A stretch of DNA of 8,996 bases from Gemmatimonadota bacterium (lineage in GTDB: Bacteria > Gemmatimonadota > Gemmatimonadetes > Palauibacterales > Palauibacteraceae). Position 1 is the first letter of the stretch. Every line of letters starts with the position of its first letter. Of this stretch, positions 1-6,189 are shown piece after piece. The translations under genes and the position numbers were made by a program. Location of the stretch: NCBI GenBank assembly GCA_013042495.1, contig JABDQB010000233.1, positions 1 through 8,996 of the forward strand, in the 5' to 3' direction. Under the pieces are notes generated by a model. That model saw only the letters and a list, made by a program, of their open reading frames with translations, did not search any database and had not been told where the DNA came from.

Positions 1-590
1 CCCCCTATGGGAACCAGGATCATCGACAGCCTAGTCTCTTCGCCGCGCGTCTGCGAGGCATATCGCAGCTGCTCAACGATCTCCAGGCCCGCGGTCCCCT
101 GGCCGGCGATGATGTCGGGGTGATCGAACGGCGGCACCATGGTACCGCCGATCTCAGCGAGCAGTTCTTCGGCTCTCGCCTTTCGTTCGGTCGTCGTCGT
201 GCCGGCCATCTCGAGGCGCGCGCCGAGCCTCCGGACCGCGGCGACCTTGATGGCGGGAGCGTCCTCTGGCATCACCACGAGCGCCGGAACACCGAAAGTG
301 CGGGCCGCGAACGCCACTCCCTGCGCGTGGTTGCCCGAGGAATAGGTCACGACCCCGGCCTGCCGAACCGCGGGCGAGAGAGAGGAGATGAAGTTGTAGG
401 CCCCCCGGAGCTTGAACGCGCCGGCGAACTGGAGACACTCGCACTTCAACCACAAATCCGGCGCGTCGCCCGGAACAGGTCCCGCGGACCGATCCACCGG
501 AAGCAGCGGCGTCCGTCGGATGGCACCCCGAATCCTCTCCGCCGCGGCACGGATCTCGTCCAGGGTCACCAGGCGTTCGCTCTCGGACAT
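1..590 (-). CDS. PLP-dependent threonine/serine dehydratase (ammonia-lyase), N-terminal part, cut by the window edge
   Basis: This is the N-terminal 196 residues of a fold-type II PLP enzyme that deaminates threonine (or serine) to a 2-oxo acid and ammonia in the cytoplasm. The family also includes serine racemases. Visible motifs are AFKLRGAYN with the probable Schiff-base lysine K60, the phosphate-contacting SSGNHAQG loop at 84-91, VVMPEDAP at 106-112, the KVAAVRRLGA block at 115-124, and PPFDHPDIIAGQGTAGLEI at 153-171. The frame leaves the window just as VPIGG begins the glycine-rich PLP-phosphate loop, so the rest, including any ACT regulatory domain, is not visible. Biosynthetic (IlvA), catabolic (TdcB) and racemase roles therefore cannot be separated. 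The ATG at 590 is 6 bases after the gyrA stop. An AGGGGAG ribosome-binding site (606-600) lies inside the end of gyrA with a 9-base spacer, so the two genes are probably cotranscribed and translationally linked. Family assignment is firm; substrate is open. Confidence 0.9.
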   Translation of the reverse strand, partial: MSESERLVTLDEIRAAAERIRGAIRRTPLLPVDRSAGPVPGDAPDLWLKCECLQFAGAFKLRGAYNFISSLSPAVRQAGVVTYSSGNHAQGVAFAARTFGVPALVVMPEDAPAIKVAAVRRLGARLEMAGTTTTERKARAEELLAEIGGTMVPPFDHPDIIAGQGTAGLEIVEQLRYASQTRGEETRLSMILVPIG

Positions 591-596
591 GGAGAT

Positions 597-3125
597 CTAC
601 TCCCCTGTTTCGGGGGTTTCCTCAATCTCCTCGCCGTAGCCGGTTTCGACGGCGACTACCTCTCCGTCCTCCATGACTTCGTCGACTTCGTCCAGCTCAG
701 CCGCGACCTTGGCGATGTCCATCAGCTCATCGCCCTTGTCCAGCGCGATGACTCGCACTCCCTGCGTGGCCCGGCCAATCACCCGGATCTGGGACGCGGG
801 CTGCCGGTTGATCACCCCTCCGCGAGTCACGAGCATCAGCTCGTCCTCGTCCGTGACCTCGCGGACCCCGACCACATCGCCGGTCTTCTCGCTCAACCGG
901 AAATTGATCAGACCCTGCCCACCACGGTGCTGCACCCGATAATCCTCTACCTTCGTGCGCTTGCCGGCGCCGAGCCTCGTGACCGTGAGGAGACTCGCCC
1001 CTTCCCGGACCACCACCGCCCCAACCACCTCGTCGCCGGCCTTGAGGCGAACACCTCGCACACCGCGAGTCGCCCGGCCCATCTGCCGGACGTCTCCTTC
1101 GCTGAACCGGATGGCCATGCCCTTGCGCGTAGCCAGGATCAGGTCATTGTCCCCATCCGTCAGCCGCGCGTCGATCAGCTGATCGTCCTCGTCGATGTTG
1201 ATCGCGTTGATCCCCTTGACCCTCACGTGGCGGTAGGCGGCCAGGCTCGTCTTCTTCACCTGCCCGCTTCGCGTCGCAAACACCACGTACCGATCGGGGT
1301 CGAACTCCCGCACCTTGAGAATGGACGCGATCTTCTCGTCCTTTGAAATGTCGAGAAGGTTGACCACTGGCTTCCCGCGCGAGGTGCGGGATGCGAGAGG
1401 AATCTCGTGGACCTTCAGCCAGTATACCTGGCCGCGCGCCGTGAACACGCAGAGGTAGTCGTGCGTCGAGGCCATAAACAGGTGCTCGACCCAGTCCTCT
1501 TCTTTCGTGTCCATCCCGGCGATGCCCCGCCCCCCGCGCCTCTGCTGGCGATACGTCGCCGGGGCGATCCGCTTGATGTAGCCCTGGTGGCTGATCGTGA
1601 TCACCATGGGCTCGTCCGCGATCAGGTCTTCGGGGTTGAAACTGATTTCGGCATCGATGATCTGGGAGCGCCGTTCGTCGCCGAAGCGGGTCGCCAGTTC
1701 GACCAGTTCTTCCCGCACCACGGCCATTCGAGCTTCGCGCGACGCCATGAGGGTTTCGAGTTCCTCGATGGTCGCACGGATCTCGGCCAGTTCTTCCTCG
1801 AGCTTCTCGATTTCCAATCCCGTGAGGCGGGACAGGCGCATCGCGAGGATGGCCTCGGCCTGTTTGGCGCTGAGCTCGAAGCGCTCGCACAGGCTGGAGG
1901 CCGCTTCCTCGGTGTTCTTGGAAGCGCGGATAATCCGCACGACCTCGTCGATGTTGTCTACCGCGATCTTCAGCCCCTCGAGGATGTGCTCGCGTTCCCG
2001 CGCCACCCTGAGGCTGTATTCGGTGCGCTTGACGACCACCGTGTGCCGGTGCTCGATGAAATGTCCGAGGATCGTCTTGAGGTCCATCACCCTGGGGACC
2101 CCGTTCACCAGGGCGAGCATGATGACGCCGAACGTGCTCTGCATCTGTGTGTGCTTGTAGAGCTTGTTGAGCACGATCTCGGGGATCGCGTCGCGTTTCA
2201 GGTCGACCACCACCCGGATGCCCTCGCGCGCCGACGACTCATCCCGCAGGTCCGAGATGTCCTCGACCCTGCGGTCACGCACGAGCTGGGCGATCTGCTC
2301 GACTAGGCGCGACTTGTTCACCATGAACGGAATCTCGGTGACGATCAGTCGCTCGCCTCCGCTCGGCCGATCCTCGACATGGGCCCGCGCGCGCATGACC
2401 ACGCGACCCCGTCCCGTGGTATACGCTTCGCGGATTCCGGTCCTTCCGTAGACCAGACCTCCGGTCGGAAAGTCCGGTCCCGGGACGTACTCCAGGAGCT
2501 CTTCGACGGGGGTATCCGGATCCTCGATCAGACGTTCGCAGGCCGCGACGATCTCGCGAAGATTGTGAGGCGGGATGTTGGTGGCCATCCCGACGGCGAT
2601 ACCCGACGATCCGTTCACCAGAAGGTTCGGGAGCCTGGACGGAAGGACGGTCGGCTCCTCGAGACGATCGTCGAAGTTGGGCGCGAAATCGACGGTCTCC
2701 TTGTCGATGTCGGCCAGCATCTCGTTGGCGAGCGGAGCCAGGCGAGCCTCCGTATACCGGTACGCCGCGGCCGCATCGCCGTCGATCGATCCGAAGTTCC
2801 CCTGCCCGTCGACCAGCGGATAGTGGAGCGAGAATTCCTGCACCATTCGAACGAGCGAGTCGTACACCGCCGAGTCTCCGTGCGGGTGGTACTTACCCAG
2901 CACATCACCCACGACCGTCGCACACTTCTTGTACGGCCGATTCGGGGACAGGCCGAGCTCGTGCATGGCGTACAGAATCCTGCGGTGCACGGGCTTCAAC
3001 CCGTCGCGCACGTCGGGCAGGGCCCGTTGCACGATGACGCTCATCGAGTAGTCGATGAACGACTCTCTCATCTCGTCCTCGAGGAGTCTCAGCTCTACGC
3101 GCTCTGTTCGTTCAGTCGTTTCCAT
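597..3125 (-). CDS. gyrA: DNA gyrase subunit A
   Basis: Complete 842-residue GyrA, the breakage-reunion subunit of the A2B2 type II topoisomerase that introduces negative supercoils using ATP hydrolysed by GyrB. The N-terminal block includes QRALPDVRDGLKPVHRRILY (33-52). The quinolone-contact region is HPHGDSAVYD (80-89) with Ser85 and Asp89, the equivalents of E. coli Ser83 and Asp87, so the unmutated state is seen. The catalytic tyrosine is Y124 in YRYTEARL. A charged, heptad-like stretch at about 434-475 fits the coiled-coil arm. The GyrA box QRRGGRG (528-534) opens the C-terminal DNA-wrapping beta-pinwheel (about 500-805) and separates this protein from ParC of topoisomerase IV. The pinwheel shows repeated blades such as ATRSGQVKKTS, ATRKGMAIRFS and VTRGGVINRQ. 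The tail from about 807 is strongly acidic. Length is within the family range. The ATG at 3125 precedes the conserved core by a normal distance, but the upstream ribosome-binding site is weak (GGGCGA directly before the ATG). Confidence 0.98.
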   Translation of the reverse strand: METTERTERVELRLLEDEMRESFIDYSMSVIVQRALPDVRDGLKPVHRRILYAMHELGLSPNRPYKKCATVVGDVLGKYHPHGDSAVYDSLVRMVQEFSLHYPLVDGQGNFGSIDGDAAAAYRYTEARLAPLANEMLADIDKETVDFAPNFDDRLEEPTVLPSRLPNLLVNGSSGIAVGMATNIPPHNLREIVAACERLIEDPDTPVEELLEYVPGPDFPTGGLVYGRTGIREAYTTGRGRVVMRARAHVEDRPSGGERLIVTEIPFMVNKSRLVEQIAQLVRDRRVEDISDLRDESSAREGIRVVVDLKRDAIPEIVLNKLYKHTQMQSTFGVIMLALVNGVPRVMDLKTILGHFIEHRHTVVVKRTEYSLRVAREREHILEGLKIAVDNIDEVVRIIRASKNTEEAASSLCERFELSAKQAEAILAMRLSRLTGLEIEKLEEELAEIRATIEELETLMASREARMAVVREELVELATRFGDERRSQIIDAEISFNPEDLIADEPMVITISHQGYIKRIAPATYRQQRRGGRGIAGMDTKEEDWVEHLFMASTHDYLCVFTARGQVYWLKVHEIPLASRTSRGKPVVNLLDISKDEKIASILKVREFDPDRYVVFATRSGQVKKTSLAAYRHVRVKGINAINIDEDDQLIDARLTDGDNDLILATRKGMAIRFSEGDVRQMGRATRGVRGVRLKAGDEVVGAVVVREGASLLTVTRLGAGKRTKVEDYRVQHRGGQGLINFRLSEKTGDVVGVREVTDEDELMLVTRGGVINRQPASQIRVIGRATQGVRVIALDKGDELMDIAKVAAELDEVDEVMEDGEVVAVETGYGEEIEETPETGE
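600..606 (-). promoter_or_regulatory. Ribosome-binding site of the dehydratase gene, inside the gyrA 3' end
   Basis: The minus strand reads AGGGGAG here, immediately before and abutting the gyrA TAG stop (599-597), with 9 bases to the ATG at 590. It supports the chosen start. It also implies that ribosomes ending gyrA translation are next to the start site of the downstream gene. Confidence 0.6.
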
Positions 3126-3198
3126 TCGCCCGTCACGGAAGGGTGGTTTTGGCAGCCCCGACGGAGGCTCGCTCTCGGCGTCTCACATCGTCGCGAGG

Positions 3199-3220
3199 AC
3201 GGCCGGGCAAGCCCGGCCGT
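3199..3220. repeat. Perfect inverted repeat in the gyrA leader, proximal
   Basis: ACGGCCGGGC and GCCCGGCCGT are exact reverse complements separated by two bases. As RNA this would fold as a stem of about 8-9 pairs with a small loop. It lies about 75 bases upstream of the gyrA ATG, and no U-tract follows it on the minus strand. It could be a leader hairpin, a protein-binding palindrome or a dispersed repeat unit; the window alone does not decide. Confidence 0.6.
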
Positions 3221-3232
3221 GTACCCGCACCT

Positions 3233-3251
3233 GGCGGCCCCCGGGGCCGCC
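3233..3251. repeat. Perfect inverted repeat in the gyrA leader, distal
   Basis: GGCGGCCCC and GGGGCCGCC are exact reverse complements around one central base. As RNA it would form a stem of about 8 pairs with a minimal loop; as DNA it is a near-perfect palindrome. It sits 12 bases from the neighbouring inverted repeat, so the two form a paired-palindrome unit between the amidohydrolase operon and gyrA. No run of T follows on either strand, so a simple intrinsic terminator is not supported. Confidence 0.6.
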
Positions 3252-3276
3252 TGCGCATCCTAGGATTAGCCGGGGA

Positions 3277-3282
3277 AATATA
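3277..3282 (-). promoter_or_regulatory. Possible -10 element of the gyrA promoter
   Basis: The minus strand reads TATATT inside the only A/T-rich patch of this intergenic region, about 150 bases upstream of the gyrA ATG and just past the hairpin assigned as the terminator of the preceding gene. A good -35 hexamer is not seen: the expected position overlaps the GC-rich terminator stem. A second A/T-containing candidate is TAGGAT within the palindrome at 3257-3266. Position is the main support. Confidence 0.3.
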
Positions 3283-3294
3283 GCCGTTTGGGGA

Positions 3295-3330
3295 CCCCCG
3301 CGCGACCGTTCGGCGACGATCGCGCGGGGG
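3295..3330 (-). terminator. Probable terminator hairpin of the amidohydrolase operon
   Basis: An 11-base perfect inverted repeat (CCCCCGCGCGA / TCGCGCGGGGG) encloses a 14-base loop, starting 24 bases after the stop codon of the second amidohydrolase gene. On the minus strand the stem is followed by TCCCCAAACGG rather than a strong T-run. It is therefore a GC-rich hairpin of the kind common in high-GC genomes, not a textbook intrinsic terminator. Its place between a gene end and the gyrA leader supports a termination or mRNA-end role. Confidence 0.55.
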
Positions 3331-3354
3331 CCGGTTGGAAGCGCCGGAGCCGGA

Positions 3355-4650
3355 TCAGAAACCGTCTTCCATGGACTGCTGATGCTGCCCGTTCGCGTCT
3401 CGATAGCGCCGGAATAGCTGGAGCTGACGGTGGTCGAGCGAGGTGGCTTCACCGCGTATCACCACGGCCTCAGCCTCCGTCGACAGTTCGAACGGATCTC
3501 CCGTCCATACAACCAGGTTTCCGACCTTGCCGGGTTCCAGCGAGCCGTACCGGTCGGCGACCCCGAGGGCCTCTGCCGGCGCGAGGGTAACGGCTCGAAG
3601 AGCGGCATCCCACGGCAGTCCGAACCGCACCGCGTTTCCGGCCTCCAGGAGGAGCCAGCGAGCGTTGTGCGAGTTGAAGCTCCCGACGATCACTTCCACT
3701 CCCGCGCGATGGAGAAGGGCAGCGTTGTCGAATCGCGACCCGAGACGATCGAAACCAGCCGGGCTGTTGTTAAGAGGCTTCAGGATCACGGGCACCCCCG
3801 CAGAGGCGATCCGGTCGGCGACCATCCATGCCTCCGACCCCCCGGAAATCAGGAGATCGAGCCCGTACTCGTCGGCGATGCGCAGCACTGCCTCGATGTC
3901 ACTCGCCCGGTGAACGCCGACGATGAGTGGAATCCGGCCGGCCAGTACGGGCCCCAGGGCCTCGAGATCCAGCCGGGACGCCGAGAGTTCCCGGGTGCGG
4001 CCGGCCGAGAAATCTGCCCGGTGATCGTGCCAGAACCTGGCGTCCTCCAGAACCTCGCGCAGGCGAAGCGTTGCGCCCCCGCGGGCCCCTCCAGCCGCCC
4101 CCGCGCTGTAGTTGGCCACCATCGCCGCGCGGGTGCGCACGACCATCTCGTCCACCGATGAACCGGCGAGATCGATGATCGCGGCCTGCCCCGAAATCAG
4201 GCCTCCAGCAGGAGCCGACAGCGCCGTGGTCAAGCCGGCGGCACGGTTCACCGGGATCAACACGGAACGGGGGTTGATGCCATCCACCACGTCGAAAGCC
4301 GCGCGCACCGGGTCGCCTTCCAGACGAGCATCCACCGTCGAGCTCACCATGCCCACCTCGACCAGGCCGAGCGACGTGGTGGCGTCGAACAGGCCGGGCG
4401 TGACGATACGCCCCGTTGCGTCCAGGGTCGGTACGCCCGCGGGTACCTCGACGTCGGTTCCGACGGCTGCGATGACCCCGTCCCGGACCAGTACCGTCGC
4501 TCCCTCCAGTACATCACCCGTGACGGTGTGCACGGTACCCCCCGTCACTGCCAGGTCCTGCCCCGCCGCTCCGGCCGGGAAACCCGCGAGACACGCGACC
4601 AGGGTCGCGAGCCGCAGCCAGCGTCCGAAGAGCTTGCCCCGGGCGCTCAT
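3355..4650 (-). CDS. Exported amidohydrolase-fold protein with degenerate metal site
   Basis: 431 residues. The N-terminus is basic, then hydrophobic (LATLVACLAGFPAGAAG, about 14-30), and ends near AGAAG-QD. This looks like a Sec signal peptide, so the mature protein is probably periplasmic. The mature protein shows the composite amidohydrolase plan: a beta-sandwich start LAVTGGTVHTVTGDVLEGATV, then ATGRIVTPGLFD before the barrel, and LEPGKVGNLVVWTGDPFE at the end. However, the HxH motif expected after PGLFD is replaced: the sequence is DATTSLG, with T91 and S93 where the upstream neighbour has H129 and H131. Aligning the two by eye, the neighbour's HH pair (319-320) falls on S269-G270 and its D374 on F325. 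Only H247 is kept (GVHRASDI against QNHCYRADD). The reading frame is intact, so this looks like a maintained non-catalytic or altered partner rather than a decaying gene. Its ATG overlaps the neighbour's stop as ATGA, with a GGGGAGGTG ribosome-binding site. Confidence 0.85.
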   Translation of the reverse strand: MSARGKLFGRWLRLATLVACLAGFPAGAAGQDLAVTGGTVHTVTGDVLEGATVLVRDGVIAAVGTDVEVPAGVPTLDATGRIVTPGLFDATTSLGLVEVGMVSSTVDARLEGDPVRAAFDVVDGINPRSVLIPVNRAAGLTTALSAPAGGLISGQAAIIDLAGSSVDEMVVRTRAAMVANYSAGAAGGARGGATLRLREVLEDARFWHDHRADFSAGRTRELSASRLDLEALGPVLAGRIPLIVGVHRASDIEAVLRIADEYGLDLLISGGSEAWMVADRIASAGVPVILKPLNNSPAGFDRLGSRFDNAALLHRAGVEVIVGSFNSHNARWLLLEAGNAVRFGLPWDAALRAVTLAPAEALGVADRYGSLEPGKVGNLVVWTGDPFELSTEAEAVVIRGEATSLDHRQLQLFRRYRDANGQHQQSMEDGF

Positions 4651-6107
4651 CGACCACCTCCCCGGCCCGCTTCGGGCAGAATGCCGAGTTCGAAATCACT
4701 CGTCGGATTCCCCTGTGAGCGGAACCGGTCGTAGACCACCGCGCCGTCGATGAACACCTGGTCGGCCCGACTGTACACGCTGAACGGGTCGCCCGACCAG
4801 ACGACCACGTCTCCCGCCTTCCCCGATTCCAGGGAGCCCGTCTCGCCATCGATGCCCAGCGCCCAGGCCGGATTGATGGTGATCCAGCGCAGCGCATCGT
4901 CACGGCTTACCTCGAGGCCCACCCTCCTCCCCGCGTACATGGCCCGGGCCGCGTTCTGGTTCATGATCTGGATCTCGAGTCCACTGTCCGTGTGCAGGAT
5001 CGCGCGCGCTCCCGCGTCGGACAGCAGGGCCAGGTTCTGCGGGATGCCGTCGAGGGCCTCCATCTTGAAGCCCCACCAGTCCACCCACACGGAGGCTCCC
5101 ACGTTTTCCTCGGCGAGACGGTCGCGGATCTTGTAGGCCTCCGTCGCGTGATGAAACGAACGAATCGAGAACCCGAACTCGCGCGACAGCTCGAGCATCG
5201 TGAGCATGTCGTCCGCCCGGTAGCAGTGGTTCTGGATCAGGATGTTCCCGCGAAGGACTTCCGCCAGTGTCTCAAGCTCCAGGTCGCGATCCGGTCGGTC
5301 GGATTTCCGGTCCCCCGCGAGCCACTCGTCCCACTTCGCACGATAGCTGTCTGCCTTGATGAACGCCTCGCGGTAGCCGGCCACGTTGCCCATCCGGGTG
5401 GACGGACCGGTGCTCGCGTACACCCGCTTCGGGTTCTCGCCGCACGCCATCTTCAGTCCCATCGGGGCGCCGGGAAACATCATGTCCGTCACGCCGCGTC
5501 CGGGGACCAGCTTCAGCGTCACGCCGCGTCCACCGATCAGATTGGCACTCCCCGGCAAGGACTGCAGAGTCGTCACTCCTCCGGCCAGGGCGCGCCAGAA
5601 TCCCGGGTCCTGAGGCCAGACCCCATGTTCGGCCCACACCTCGGCGGTCACGGGATTGGTGGCCTCGTTGCCCTCTCCCATCCCCTCCACCGATGGCGAA
5701 GGATAGACGCCGAGGTGGGAGTGCGTGTCGATGATTCCGGGGGTGATGAATCGACCGGAGGCGTCGACGACCATCGCTCCCGCGGGGGCATCCAGCCCGA
5801 CCCCAACCGCCTCGATTCGGCCGCCGACGAGCAGCACATCGCCGTCCTCGATCTCCTCGCCGGCCGCCGTCATTACGGTCCCGCCGCGAATCAGCACCGG
5901 ACCGGAGGCGAGCGGCTCGTACGACGACTCCCAGGCACCGTTCGGCGTGCCATTCAGAAGCTGCCGGTCTGCGGCGGCGCTCTCTTCGCCGCTCGGGCTC
6001 GCCGGATCCACAGCCCGGGTCGTGGTGCCACCCGACGCGCAACCGGCCTCTACGAGGGCCAGGACGAGCATCGATGCTGCCCACCTGCTGTGCCTCGGTC
6101 TTGCCAT
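4647..6107 (-). CDS. Metal-dependent amidohydrolase (imidazolonepropionase-like), probable lipoprotein
   Basis: 486 residues from the ATG at 6107. The frame is open to an ATG at 6203, but the 6107 start is preferred. It has a GGAGGAG ribosome-binding site 6-7 bases upstream, it begins directly with a signal peptide (MARPRHSRWAASMLVLALVEAGC), and it avoids overlapping the previous gene. Cys23 in VEAGC fits lipoprotein processing, although Glu at -3 is unusual. The enzyme has the amidohydrolase layout: VLIRGGTVMTAAGEEIEDGDVL (71-92), TPGIIDTHSHLG with H129 and H131, a possible bridging lysine K219 in GLKMACGENPKRVY, H294 in QNHCYR, H319/H320 in SFHHATEAYK, and H372/D374 in LHTDSG. The C-terminal sandwich has LESGKAGDVVVWSGDPF. 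These are the usual residues of a mono- or binuclear metal hydrolase acting on C-N bonds (amide, cyclic amide or dipeptide). The substrate cannot be read from the sequence. It is the likely catalytic member of the coupled pair with the next gene. Confidence 0.9.
   Translation of the reverse strand: MARPRHSRWAASMLVLALVEAGCASGGTTTRAVDPASPSGEESAAADRQLLNGTPNGAWESSYEPLASGPVLIRGGTVMTAAGEEIEDGDVLLVGGRIEAVGVGLDAPAGAMVVDASGRFITPGIIDTHSHLGVYPSPSVEGMGEGNEATNPVTAEVWAEHGVWPQDPGFWRALAGGVTTLQSLPGSANLIGGRGVTLKLVPGRGVTDMMFPGAPMGLKMACGENPKRVYASTGPSTRMGNVAGYREAFIKADSYRAKWDEWLAGDRKSDRPDRDLELETLAEVLRGNILIQNHCYRADDMLTMLELSREFGFSIRSFHHATEAYKIRDRLAEENVGASVWVDWWGFKMEALDGIPQNLALLSDAGARAILHTDSGLEIQIMNQNAARAMYAGRRVGLEVSRDDALRWITINPAWALGIDGETGSLESGKAGDVVVWSGDPFSVYSRADQVFIDGAVVYDRFRSQGNPTSDFELGILPEAGRGGGR
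4655..4663 (-). promoter_or_regulatory. Ribosome-binding site for the downstream amidohydrolase, within the upstream gene
   Basis: The minus strand reads GGGGAGGTG about 5 bases before the ATG at 4650, inside the last codons of the upstream amidohydrolase. Together with the ATGA stop/start overlap at 4650-4647 it fixes the start and indicates translational coupling. Confidence 0.65.
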
Positions 6108-6114
6108 CTCGATC

Positions 6115-6120
6115 TCCTCC
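6115..6120 (-). promoter_or_regulatory. Strong ribosome-binding site deciding the amidohydrolase start
   Basis: The minus strand reads GGAGGA (part of GGAGGAGATC), 7 bases before the ATG at 6107. No comparable site precedes the alternative ATG at 6203, which would also add 32 residues in front of an evident signal peptide. Confidence 0.75.
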
Positions 6121-6189
6121 AGTGCTCGTGAATGCAGTCGCCCAAGGTAGCGCGGTGATGCGCAAACGGCAGAATCTCGGCTCGGTGGC

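Noticed and set aside
120..1346. Long plus-strand open frame (408 codons) opposite the dehydratase and gyrA
   Set aside because: It is antisense to two clearly conserved proteins, has low-complexity Arg/Pro/His/Asp-rich composition and no recognisable motif. Long antisense frames are expected at this GC content.
3257..3266. Ten-base palindrome ATCCTAGGAT upstream of gyrA as an operator
   Set aside because: It is short and single, and no matching copy was noticed elsewhere in the window, so it is not enough to call a binding site.
4992..6131. Plus-strand open frame of 379 codons opposite the first amidohydrolase
   Set aside because: It is the mirror of a protein with a full set of active-site motifs; its own translation shows no domain, signal or good ribosome-binding site.
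6108..6189. Promoter or terminator between the glycosyltransferase and the amidohydrolase pair
   Set aside because: No hairpin is visible. The best -10-like string on the minus strand (TACCTT) has no -35 partner at proper spacing. A promoter is likely by position, but I cannot point to it.
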